DNA of 12,343 nt, from the NCBI GenBank assembly GCA_005882525.1, contig VBGO01000032.1:1-12343 (forward strand), in the 5' to 3' direction. The position numbers and the translations under genes were made by a program. The DNA is from Chloroflexota bacterium. GTDB lineage: Bacteria; Chloroflexota; Dormibacteria; CF-121. Under the pieces are notes generated by a model. The model was not told the DNA's origin and ran no database searches. It worked only from the letters and a program-made list of their open reading frames with translations. Of this stretch, positions 7,169-12,343 are shown piece after piece; position 1 is the first letter of the stretch, and every line of letters begins with the position of its first letter.

Positions 7169-7942
7169 ATGCAAACGCGAAGGGGTATGCTCGCGACTCG
7201 CGGAATTCTGATCGCGATCGGAGCCGTGATCGCAATCGCGGCATCGGCTGTCACCGCGGTGGCGGTTCGCGCCGGCACCGGTGGTGCATCGACGCAAGGC
7301 GCACTCGGCGCCGGCAGTGTCGCGGGGCCGCGCGACACGGTCACGGTCGTCGGCGAAGGGACGCAGAACGCAACGCCGGACAACGCCCTGATCAGCCTTG
7401 GCGTCTCAGCCCGGCGGGGCACGGCGGGGGATGCCATGAACGCGGCCAACGCCGAAATGGCCGCATTGCTGAAGGCCGTCAAGGCTCAGGGTGTCCAGGA
7501 CGTGGATATTCAGACGACCGGACTTTCGATCTACCAGGATCAGCAATACGGATCCATCGGCTATCGGGCGGGCAACACCGCCAACGTCAAGATTCATCAC
7601 ATCGCCAACGTCGGCAGCGTCATTGCGTCGGCCCAGAAGGCGGTGGGCGACGACATCCAGCTCAGTGGCATCGCGCTTCAACTGAGCGATAACACCAGCC
7701 AGCTGAAAGGCGCGCGCCAGGCGGCCATGACCGCGGCGGCCGCTCGCGCCAAGGAATGGGCGAACCTCGCCGGGCGCCACCTGGGCAAGGTGCTCTCGGT
7801 TTCAGAAGTGATCTCCAACGGGTCATCGGGATCGCCCTGCGGGAGCGGCGGCGGTTGCGGGGGTGGGGGTGGCGCGCCCGTCCAGGCCGGCCAGATGAAC
7901 GTTACCGTCGACGTCGCGGTCGTCTACGAGCTGACTGACTAA
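7169..7942 (+). CDS. SIMPL-domain (DUF541) protein, membrane anchored
   Basis: 257 residues. Arg-rich N-terminus (MQTRRGMLATRG) followed by a hydrophobic segment (about 12-34), so it is exported or anchored with the domain outside the membrane. The SIMPL/DUF541 domain (about 55-255) begins with TVTVVGEGTQNATPDNALISLGV, the hallmark VxGxGxxxxxPDxAxxxxGV pattern. It continues with the repeated-helix region, the QTTGLSIYQ strand and the closing TVDVAVVYEL strand. An unusual Ser/Gly/Cys-rich loop sits near the end (219-238, two Cys six residues apart among glycines). Related proteins include E. coli YggE and eukaryotic SIMPL; the bacterial function is loosely tied to stress protection and is not well defined. 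Good Shine-Dalgarno sequence; monocistronic by layout. Confidence 0.9.
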   Translation: MQTRRGMLATRGILIAIGAVIAIAASAVTAVAVRAGTGGASTQGALGAGSVAGPRDTVTVVGEGTQNATPDNALISLGVSARRGTAGDAMNAANAEMAALLKAVKAQGVQDVDIQTTGLSIYQDQQYGSIGYRAGNTANVKIHHIANVGSVIASAQKAVGDDIQLSGIALQLSDNTSQLKGARQAAMTAAAARAKEWANLAGRHLGKVLSVSEVISNGSSGSPCGSGGGCGGGGGAPVQAGQMNVTVDVAVVYELTD

Positions 7943-7945
7943 CCG

Positions 7946-8386
7946 TCAGGCGAGGTGTGCCCCGACTTCCTCGTGACAGTCGGGGCATTCTTCTTCGGGT
8001 CCGGGGGCATGGTCGGCGTGTTTTGATGCCAGCGGGTATTGGGCCGCCCGCCAGGCCGCCAGGCCACCACGGAGCGCCCAGGCCTGCCGGCCCTGCTGTC
8101 GGAGGAACTGCGCCACACGGGCGCTGGTGCCCTCGTCGGGTCAAGTGCAGTAGGCGATGACCTCGCGGTCGGGCGGCAGGGACTCGAGGTGTTTGACGAT
8201 TTCGGCCGCCGGCCTGGCCGCCTGGATGCCGCGGATGATCGGTTCGGGTGCGATCCGGATCGCTCCCGGGATACGGTGCCCGACGGCTGGATAGACCAGC
8301 GAGCTGGTCACGTCGACCGGTATCGCCTCTCCCCGGTCGAACTTCGCTTTGGCCGCGGCCGGATCGATGCGCGGTGCGATGATCAC
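7946..8386 (-). CDS. Rhodanese-domain protein with in-frame UGA: candidate selenoprotein (or nonsense mutant)
   Basis: 146 codons if the UGA at 8141-8143 is read through. GTG start at 8386, with GGAG 8 bases upstream and a 4-base GTGA overlap with the preceding gene. N-terminal rhodanese half: IDPAAAKAKFDRGEAIPVDV, then GHRIPGAIRI (38-45) and the active-site strand REVIAYCT with Cys80. Codon 82 is TGA. In the same frame follow PDEGTSARVAQFLRQQG, then ALRGGLAAWRAAQYPL, a complete second rhodanese half. The C-terminal tail ends ECPDCHEEVGAHLA with a CxxC pair (134/137). From memory, many related rhodaneses have YC-T/S/A-CP, i.e. Cys at the UGA position, so Sec would be a like-for-like substitution. 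If read as an ordinary stop, the product is 81 residues and lacks half the fold. The role would be sulfur transfer or redox chemistry. Confidence 0.75.
7958..7987 (+). terminator. Candidate terminator hairpin of the SIMPL gene, inside the rhodanese 3' end
   Basis: A perfect 9-base inverted repeat, TGCCCCGAC (7958-7966) and GTCGGGGCA (7979-7987), with a 12-base loop, followed on the plus strand by T-rich TTCTTCTTC. It starts 15 bases after the SIMPL stop. The same bases encode the ECPDCHE tail of the convergent rhodanese, so the repeat could also be partly a by-product of coding. Confidence 0.4.
8110..8124 (-). promoter_or_regulatory. Candidate bacterial SECIS hairpin
   Basis: On the minus strand, 16 bases after the in-frame UGA, GCGCC and GGCGC form a perfect 5-bp stem closed by the loop CGUGU. 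The loop begins 21 bases after the UGA, has G at its second position and contains GU. From memory, bacterial SECIS elements need a loop about 16-37 bases after UGA with a G in the first two loop positions; this fits. Against it, the DNA is GC-rich, the stem is short, and a rival GGGC/GCCC hairpin (8119-8132) overlaps. Confidence 0.35.
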
Positions 8387-8829
8387 CGGCGCGGCTCCGG
8401 CGGCAATTCCGGTAGCAGCCAGGGCAGCGCCTCGGACATCGGCCGCACCAGCGTGGCGTAATGCTCATGGTCGATCTTGTCGCGCGCCAGGATGGCGAGC
8501 GCCGCCGCCAGCAGGGCGCGCTCAGCTTTGTGGCCAACGTCACCGTGCTCGGCCTTCCAGTCTTCGAGCGACGTGCGGCCCTCGGTCAACTCCAGGATGC
8601 GCCGGCGGGCTTCCTCCCATTGCGGCCCCCGGTCGCTCTTTTCGAGGGCACGAAGGCCGGCACGCTCGGCATCATGGAAGCGCTGCATCAGTCGAGGATC
8701 TTCATGCCGATCCCATCCCCAGGCGGCACGCTCGATGCCCGCCGGCGACAGTACCCGAGCGTCGGTCAGCAGCCGCTCGAGCCCTTCCTCGTGGGAGCCA
8801 TACCCGTAGCCCTCGGCATCCAGTGCCAT
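8383..8829 (-). CDS. Hypothetical protein (148 aa), coupled to the rhodanese gene
   Basis: I do not recognise this family. It is a soluble, probably all-helical protein without signal peptide or membrane segments. The N-terminus is glycine-rich with tyrosines (ALDAEGYGYGSHEEG), followed by LTDARVLSPAGIERAAWGWD and helix-forming stretches rich in Arg, Glu and Leu (about 50-115). The C-terminal part holds ARDKIDHEHYATLVRPM and then ALPWLLPELPPEPRR. The frame has coding-like composition, and its stop overlaps the GTG of the rhodanese in GTGA, which argues that it is real and translated together with it. The two may share a pathway, but nothing in this sequence names it. The start at 8829 is the first ATG after a candidate promoter. 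Confidence 0.7.
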   Translation of the reverse strand: MALDAEGYGYGSHEEGLERLLTDARVLSPAGIERAAWGWDRHEDPRLMQRFHDAERAGLRALEKSDRGPQWEEARRRILELTEGRTSLEDWKAEHGDVGHKAERALLAAALAILARDKIDHEHYATLVRPMSEALPWLLPELPPEPRR

Positions 8830-8841
8830 ATTGCTCCGCCT

Positions 8842-8847
8842 AGTTTA
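8842..8847 (-). promoter_or_regulatory. Candidate -10 box of the 148-aa gene / rhodanese operon
   Basis: TAAACT on the minus strand, identical to the box before the LLM gene, 12 bases before the ATG ending at 8829. A GGCGGAG purine stretch (8834-8840) lies between, only 4 bases from the ATG. The leader would therefore be about 5 bases long. Weak evidence by itself. Confidence 0.3.
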
Positions 8848-8883
8848 GGGCGTTACCTTCTGAGAAGCCCCACGTTAGATCGT

Positions 8884-8889
8884 GGGAGG
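8884..8889 (+). promoter_or_regulatory. Shine-Dalgarno sequence deciding a GTG start for the lipoprotein
   Basis: GGGAGG lies 8 bases before GTG 8898. The nearer ATG at 8891 is followed at once by TGA and cannot start a protein, so GTG 8898 is the start. Confidence 0.7.
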
Positions 8890-8897
8890 TATGTGAC

Positions 8898-9656
8898 GTG
8901 CCACGCCGGTGGTTCGCGGTGGCCGCGGGATGGCTCGCGATCCTCGCCGCTGCCTGCAGTCCATCGCCGCCCACCGCCACGAACCCATCGCCGACCGTTT
9001 CGATAAGTGCCGCCGTCCCCGTTTCCACCCCCACGCCGTCTCCGGGCGAGCCGTCGCCGACCCCATCGGCCATCCCCTCCGCGACCGTCTATCCGAGGCT
9101 TGCAATCCCCGCAGGCACACCACGATGCCGCACGACCCAGCTGGAGGTTGCGTTTATCACGGGGGGTGCGGCCGCCGGAAACCTCGAAGACATTTTCGAG
9201 ATGCGAAACAGGTCAGCGACCGGGTGCTGGGTCTATGGGTATGTCGGGTTTCAAGCGCTGGATCGATACGGGCAGCGACTGCCACAATCGCTGAGTTGGT
9301 CGACGCAATCCATGTTCGGCGATAGTCAGCCGCCAAGCCGAATCTTGCTTCCAGCCGCCACGACCCCCTTAGGAGTTGAGCCGCGGATCGGCCATGCCTT
9401 CTTCGACTTGTTCACGGAAGACGTGACATGCGACGTCTACAAAAACCCCGTCGCAAGTATCAAGGTCTGGCCGCCTGACGAGTACCAGCCCCTAACGATT
9501 CCCTCGCAGAGCCTGAACGGCCTCCAGTTCGTATTCTGCGGCGGGTTTGGGGTCAATCCGCTGCAGGTCCAGAGGATCCAGCCTAACCCGATCGCCCGGG
9601 CGACGGCTTCGGCGCGCGAGCGCGCGTTCAGTTTGCCGAGGACCGCGCCCGCGTGA
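8898..9656 (+). CDS. Secreted lipoprotein with DUF4232 domain
   Basis: 252 residues from a GTG start. Signal peptide of lipoprotein type: Arg3-Arg4, hydrophobic core FAVAAGWLAILAAA, then Cys20 as the lipidation site (-3 is Ala, tolerated but not ideal). A Pro/Ser/Thr-rich linker follows (21-66), typical of surface lipoproteins. The DUF4232 domain begins at PRCRTTQLEVAF (Cys77), with AAAGN, then FEMRNRSATGCWVYGYVGF (Cys110) and DRYGQRL; Cys77-Cys110 and Cys178-Cys214 are likely disulfides. The function of DUF4232 is unknown; it is an extracellular domain common in Actinobacteria and Chloroflexota. The domain should end near residue 228. The last 24 or so residues run antisense through the LuxR HTH-coding region, an oddly large convergent overlap of 220 bases. 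Confidence 0.85.
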   Translation: MPRRWFAVAAGWLAILAAACSPSPPTATNPSPTVSISAAVPVSTPTPSPGEPSPTPSAIPSATVYPRLAIPAGTPRCRTTQLEVAFITGGAAAGNLEDIFEMRNRSATGCWVYGYVGFQALDRYGQRLPQSLSWSTQSMFGDSQPPSRILLPAATTPLGVEPRIGHAFFDLFTEDVTCDVYKNPVASIKVWPPDEYQPLTIPSQSLNGLQFVFCGGFGVNPLQVQRIQPNPIARATASARERAFSLPRTAPA

Positions 9657-10210
9657 AACTTCACAGTGTGCTCGCTGATCTGAAGTCGTTTCGCAATCTG
9701 TCGATTCGTCAGACCGCGCGCCATCAGCTGGAGGACCTCCAACTCGCGGTGGGTGAGCGACTCCGTCGGGGCCTTGACGGCGGGGTCGATCCGCTCCTCC
9801 TGCGGCAGCAGCGCCGCGAGCTCCTGCCGTGGGATCGCGGCCAGCCCACGTGCCGACGCCACCAGGGCCGCGGCCAGGGTCTCGGGATCGATGGCAGCTG
9901 GCAACAGGGCGGAAGCCCCGAACGCGAGCGCCTGCGCCAGGGCGCCCTGGTCGCTGGCGAGCGCGACGATCGGCAGACCGGGCTGTGCCGATGCCAGGCG
10001 GGCGATCGAGTCGAGGTCCTCGAGCTCGCCCTCCCCCGCATCGAGGAGTACGACATCGGGCTGGAGTTGCCCGGCGAGCGACGCGGCCTCCGCCACGATT
10101 CCCGAGCCGACCGTCTTTATGCGAGCCATGTCTTCGAGCATCGCCGCCAGTCCGCCACGGGCCAGTGGATTGGTGGAGACGATCAACACCCGAAGGTCGG
10201 GCGGGTTCAT
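9437..10210 (-). CDS. LuxR/NarL-type response regulator with degenerate receiver and extended C-terminus
   Basis: 257-residue frame. Receiver-like domain 5-125: LRVLIVSTNP, PDVVLLDAGEG with Asp57 at the phospho-acceptor position, and ALLPAAIDPE. The acidic pair normally at positions 12-13 is Ser-Thr, and the conserved Lys region reads LLPAA without Lys, so phosphorylation control is doubtful. A classic LuxR HTH spans 151-213: SLTHRELEVLQLMARGLTNR, QIAKRLQISEHTVKFHAGAV, then KLNARSRAEAVARAIGLGWIL. Homologs usually stop about there (base 9572). The remaining 44 residues run antisense to the DUF4232 lipoprotein and look like noise, as if the normal stop had been lost. Last gene of the aroB operon; its ATG overlaps the glycosylase stop as ATGA. 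Confidence 0.85.
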   Translation of the reverse strand: MNPPDLRVLIVSTNPLARGGLAAMLEDMARIKTVGSGIVAEAASLAGQLQPDVVLLDAGEGELEDLDSIARLASAQPGLPIVALASDQGALAQALAFGASALLPAAIDPETLAAALVASARGLAAIPRQELAALLPQEERIDPAVKAPTESLTHRELEVLQLMARGLTNRQIAKRLQISEHTVKFHAGAVLGKLNARSRAEAVARAIGLGWILWTCSGLTPNPPQNTNWRPFRLCEGIVRGWYSSGGQTLILATGFL

Positions 10211-11175
10211 GGTTGGCTAAGGATAGGCGGGACATCGTCGGCCAGCCAATCTCGAGTTAGAAACAGCCAGTAGGCGAGCCCGGCATACCGCCCGTATCGC
10301 TTGAATCGGCGCTCGATGGCGCGGTCGCTGACCGGCCGCTTCTTCCCGAGCAGGCGGCCGTACTTCGGCCGAGTCCAGGAATCGAGGATAAGCCGGTCAT
10401 ATCGACCGAGCATCAACATGATGTGCGCCGCGGCGTAGGGCCCGACACCGGGCAACTCCCGCAGCCGGGTGGCCACCTCGTCATCGGGCAGATCGTCACG
10501 CGAGGTACTGGCGAGCGTCTCGAGATCGACTCGACCCCGGGCGACGTCGGTCGACAGCGTTTTGAGATAGGCCCCCCGGTAGCCGGCCCCCGCGACCTTC
10601 TTATAGAAGGATGGCGGTGCGGCGGCCATCGCGTGCGGTGTGGGGAAGGCGCGCCCATATGGACTGTCGGGCGGCGCCCCCGGCGCTTTCTCGCCAAGGT
10701 GCTGCACGAGCGCGTTCACCATCCGTGTCGTTCCACCCCAGGAGGTATTGGTCGTGCAGATCGTCTTGACGACGTCCTCGAACACCGTCGGACTGCGCAC
10801 CATCCGGCCGGCGCCCTGAAGGACCCAGGCAAGATCGGGATCCGCGGCGGCCGCCATATAGAACGGTGTCAGGTCGAGGTCGAGGCTCAGGATATGCCGC
10901 ACCTGGGCCATGATGGCGGCGCCAATTCCAGGCGTCGATGATGGACCCGTCACGGAGATCAGCCCATGCCCCGGACGCGCCTGACTGATTGTCAACGTGC
11001 GAGCGCCGATCCCTGCCAGCGGCACCGTGATTTCGAAGCTCCACGCCTTCTGATCGAGGCGCATCGGCGGTAGCTCTGCGATCCCGTGCGAGAGGAAGAC
11101 CCGCCGGAGGTCAACGACCTCGCCCGCTGGGCCGACCAGCGGGAATTCGGCGGTCCACGCCGAGGGCTCAATCAC
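10207..11175 (-). CDS. HhH-GPD DNA glycosylase (AlkA/OGG-like, base excision repair)
   Basis: 322 residues, probably a DNA-3-methyladenine-type glycosylase. An N-terminal beta domain (about 1-100) resembles the AlkA/OGG1 N-domain. The helical core contains VKTICTTNTSWGGTTRMVNALV (136-157), where OGG-type enzymes have the QQ/Q-I-S region. The helix-hairpin-helix is LRELPGVGPYAAAHIM (238-253), with the catalytic aspartate in LILDSWTR (Asp265). The Lys that makes OGG1/Nth bifunctional is replaced (Pro-Tyr after PGVG), so a monofunctional glycosylase is expected. No Cys cluster for an Fe-S centre follows the domain. It starts at a GTG inside the aroQ 3' end (8-base overlap). Substrate range cannot be told from sequence alone. 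Confidence 0.85.
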   Translation of the reverse strand: MIEPSAWTAEFPLVGPAGEVVDLRRVFLSHGIAELPPMRLDQKAWSFEITVPLAGIGARTLTISQARPGHGLISVTGPSSTPGIGAAIMAQVRHILSLDLDLTPFYMAAAADPDLAWVLQGAGRMVRSPTVFEDVVKTICTTNTSWGGTTRMVNALVQHLGEKAPGAPPDSPYGRAFPTPHAMAAAPPSFYKKVAGAGYRGAYLKTLSTDVARGRVDLETLASTSRDDLPDDEVATRLRELPGVGPYAAAHIMLMLGRYDRLILDSWTRPKYGRLLGKKRPVSDRAIERRFKRYGRYAGLAYWLFLTRDWLADDVPPILSQP

Positions 11176-11593
11176 TCAGGCTAGCGAGATAATCCAGGGC
11201 CGCCAGGTATCCCTCGAAGCCGAGGCCCGAGATCAGTCCCTTCGCGGCCGCGGCGGTCACCATCCGGTGCCGCTCCGGCTCGCGGGCGAAGACGTTGGAG
11301 ATATGGACCTCGACGACCGGTTTGCCGGAGCTACGCAGGGCATCGGCCAGCGCCAGGCTGTAGTGGGACAGCGCCCCGGGATTGATGATGATGGCGTCGC
11401 TCGGCTCGGTTTCGATCCAGTCGATCAGCTGGCCCTCGTGATTCGACTGGCGGCAGGAAACCTGGAGGCCGACCTCCCGGGCGCGGTTGGTGAGCATGGT
11501 TTCCAGGTCGGTGAGCGTCCTGGTGCCGTAGACCTCGGGTTCGCGCCGCCCAAGCGTGCCCAGGTTGGGTCCATTGAGCACCAGCACTTTCAT
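11168..11593 (-). CDS. aroQ: Type II 3-dehydroquinate dehydratase
   Basis: Third step of the shikimate pathway, dehydroquinate to 3-dehydroshikimate; a cytoplasmic dodecamer in the family. 141 residues, normal length. Motifs: LNGPNLGTLGRREPEVYG (6-23) with catalytic Arg17 and Tyr22; SNHEGQLIDWI (50-60); INPGALSHYSLALADAL (70-86) with Asn71 and His77; VEVHISNVFAREPERH (94-109) with His97, Arg104 and Arg108. All active-site residues known from the M. tuberculosis enzyme have equivalents. NGPNLG replaces the usual NGPNLN. The start ATG overlaps the aroB stop by ATGA, which supports the assignment and cotranslation with the preceding pathway step. Confidence 0.95.
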   Translation of the reverse strand: MKVLVLNGPNLGTLGRREPEVYGTRTLTDLETMLTNRAREVGLQVSCRQSNHEGQLIDWIETEPSDAIIINPGALSHYSLALADALRSSGKPVVEVHISNVFAREPERHRMVTAAAAKGLISGLGFEGYLAALDYLASLSD

Positions 11594-12343
11594 ACGCGCA
11601 ACACCTCGGCCAGTGATGCCTCGACCACGGACGGATCGACGGAGACGCCGTATTCCGCGTGACCGATCTCGCGCAGCAGGACCCAGCGAAGCTCACCGGC
11701 CCGCGCTTTCTTGTCGTGGCGCATCGCGTCGAGCAGGGCAGCCCGATCGATCGCCGGCGGAGACGCCAGCAAGCCGCTGTCGCGCAGCAGCGCATGTTGT
11801 GGGGCAATGACGTCGGGCCGGCAGGCGCCGGAAGAGACGCTCAGGTGCGCGGCGACCTCCATGCCCCAGGCCACCGCTTCGCCGTGCCGCAAGCGTCCGA
11901 ACCCGGCCGCGCGTTCCAGGGCATGGCCCACGGTGTGGCCGTAATTGAGGATGGCGCGAGCGCCCATCTCCTGTGGATCCTGAGCGACCACCGCAGCCTT
12001 GACCGCGATCGCCCGGGTAACCGCTTCGCGGATGGCCGATGGCTCGCGGCGCAGGACATCGGACAGGTTCCCGAGGAGCCAGTCGACGAACGTTTGGTCG
12101 GCAATCATGGCGGCCTTGATCACCTCGGCCAGGGACGCTCGATACTCCTCGTCAGGGAGCGTGATGAGGTAATCGAGGTCGCAGAAGATCGCGGAGGGCT
12201 GATGAACCGCGCCCGCCAGGTTCTTGCCGGCGGGCAGATTGATCGCGGTCTTTCCGCCGATGCTGCTGTCGACCATGGCCAGCAGCGTGGTCGGCATCTG
12301 GATAAGGCGGATGCCGCGCATCCAGGTTGCGGCGGCGAAACCG
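11590..12343 (-). CDS. aroB: 3-dehydroquinate synthase, N-terminal part outside window
   Basis: Second step of the shikimate pathway (DAHP to 3-dehydroquinate, NAD+ and a divalent metal). About 250 C-terminal residues are visible; the frame is open to the window edge, with GFAAATW preceding MRGIRLIQMPTTLLAMVDSS and then IGGKTAINLPAGKN, a hallmark block. Metal ligands are present: Glu in ASLAEVIKAAMI, His in NYGHTVGHALE and His in RHGEAVAWGME. The family is about 350-370 residues, so roughly 100-115 residues, including the GGGVVGD NAD loop, lie beyond 12343. The ATG at 12321 lies inside the conserved fold and is not the start. Its stop overlaps the aroQ start as ATGA. Confidence 0.95.
   Translation of the reverse strand, partial: GFAAATWMRGIRLIQMPTTLLAMVDSSIGGKTAINLPAGKNLAGAVHQPSAIFCDLDYLITLPDEEYRASLAEVIKAAMIADQTFVDWLLGNLSDVLRREPSAIREAVTRAIAVKAAVVAQDPQEMGARAILNYGHTVGHALERAAGFGRLRHGEAVAWGMEVAAHLSVSSGACRPDVIAPQHALLRDSGLLASPPAIDRAALLDAMRHDKKARAGELRWVLLREIGHAEYGVSVDPSVVEASLAEVLRV

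Noticed and set aside
7902..8543. 213-codon minus-strand frame covering the rhodanese region
   Set aside because: Arg/Pro-rich and out of frame with the conserved rhodanese motifs, which lie in the frame interrupted by TGA.
8857..8867. CTTCTGAGAAG inverted repeat in the divergent gap 8830-8897
   Set aside because: Only a 4-bp stem; not enough to call an operator or terminator.
8891..8896. ATGTGA minimal start-stop upstream of the lipoprotein GTG
   Set aside because: It is only one base after the GGGAGG ribosome binding site, too close for initiation; chance.
9580..9590. CTAA near 9583-9586 as a lost shared stop of the lipoprotein and LuxR genes
   Set aside because: It is out of frame for both genes, and a single indel could not bring both into frame.

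Overview
The window reads as ordinary chromosomal DNA from a high-GC, free-living bacterium. My best guess is Chloroflexota, perhaps a soil or freshwater metagenome lineage. This rests on the look of the proteins (an LLM-class enzyme of the kind that usually uses F420, a DUF4232 lipoprotein, an ABC exporter with a short MYWWHGG leader), on very tight gene packing, and on several candidate leaderless promoters. It is an inference, not a database result. There are no RNA genes, insertion sequences, CRISPR arrays or phage genes that I can see. UGA ends most genes here, so it is a normal stop codon in this genome.

Layout. 1-1431 (+): 3' part of a flavin amine oxidase. 1428-1688 (-): small conserved protein of unknown function. 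1707-3979 (+): a broken LLM-class oxidoreductase gene, a DsbA-family thioredoxin-fold protein joined to it by an ATGA overlap, and a SAM-dependent methyltransferase. 3976-7019 (-): transcribed as HtrA-like protease, then ABC exporter, then UBP-type zinc-finger protein. 7169-7942 (+): membrane-anchored SIMPL-domain protein. 7946-8829 (-): two overlapping genes, a 148-residue unknown followed by a rhodanese. 8898-9656 (+): DUF4232 lipoprotein. 9437-12343 (-): a compact operon aroB-aroQ-HhH-GPD DNA glycosylase-LuxR-type regulator, whose genes overlap by 4, 8 and 4 bases.

The most interesting item is the rhodanese at 7946-8386. Its frame is broken only by one in-frame TGA (8141-8143), one codon after the catalytic-loop Cys (Y-C-T-stop-P), where I recall many related proteins having a second Cys. 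The rest of the rhodanese fold continues intact in the same frame for 64 codons, and a hairpin with a GU-containing loop lies at a distance compatible with a bacterial SECIS element. This is a candidate selenoprotein; the plain alternatives are a recent Cys-to-stop mutation or a sequence error.

Second, the LLM oxidoreductase lacks about 47 bases in the middle (frameshift plus about 16 missing residues), so it is either a pseudogene or an assembly deletion. Third, three transcription-unit heads carry a TANNNT box 6-7 bases before the ATG, as in leaderless transcripts, while genes inside operons and some others use clear Shine-Dalgarno sequences.
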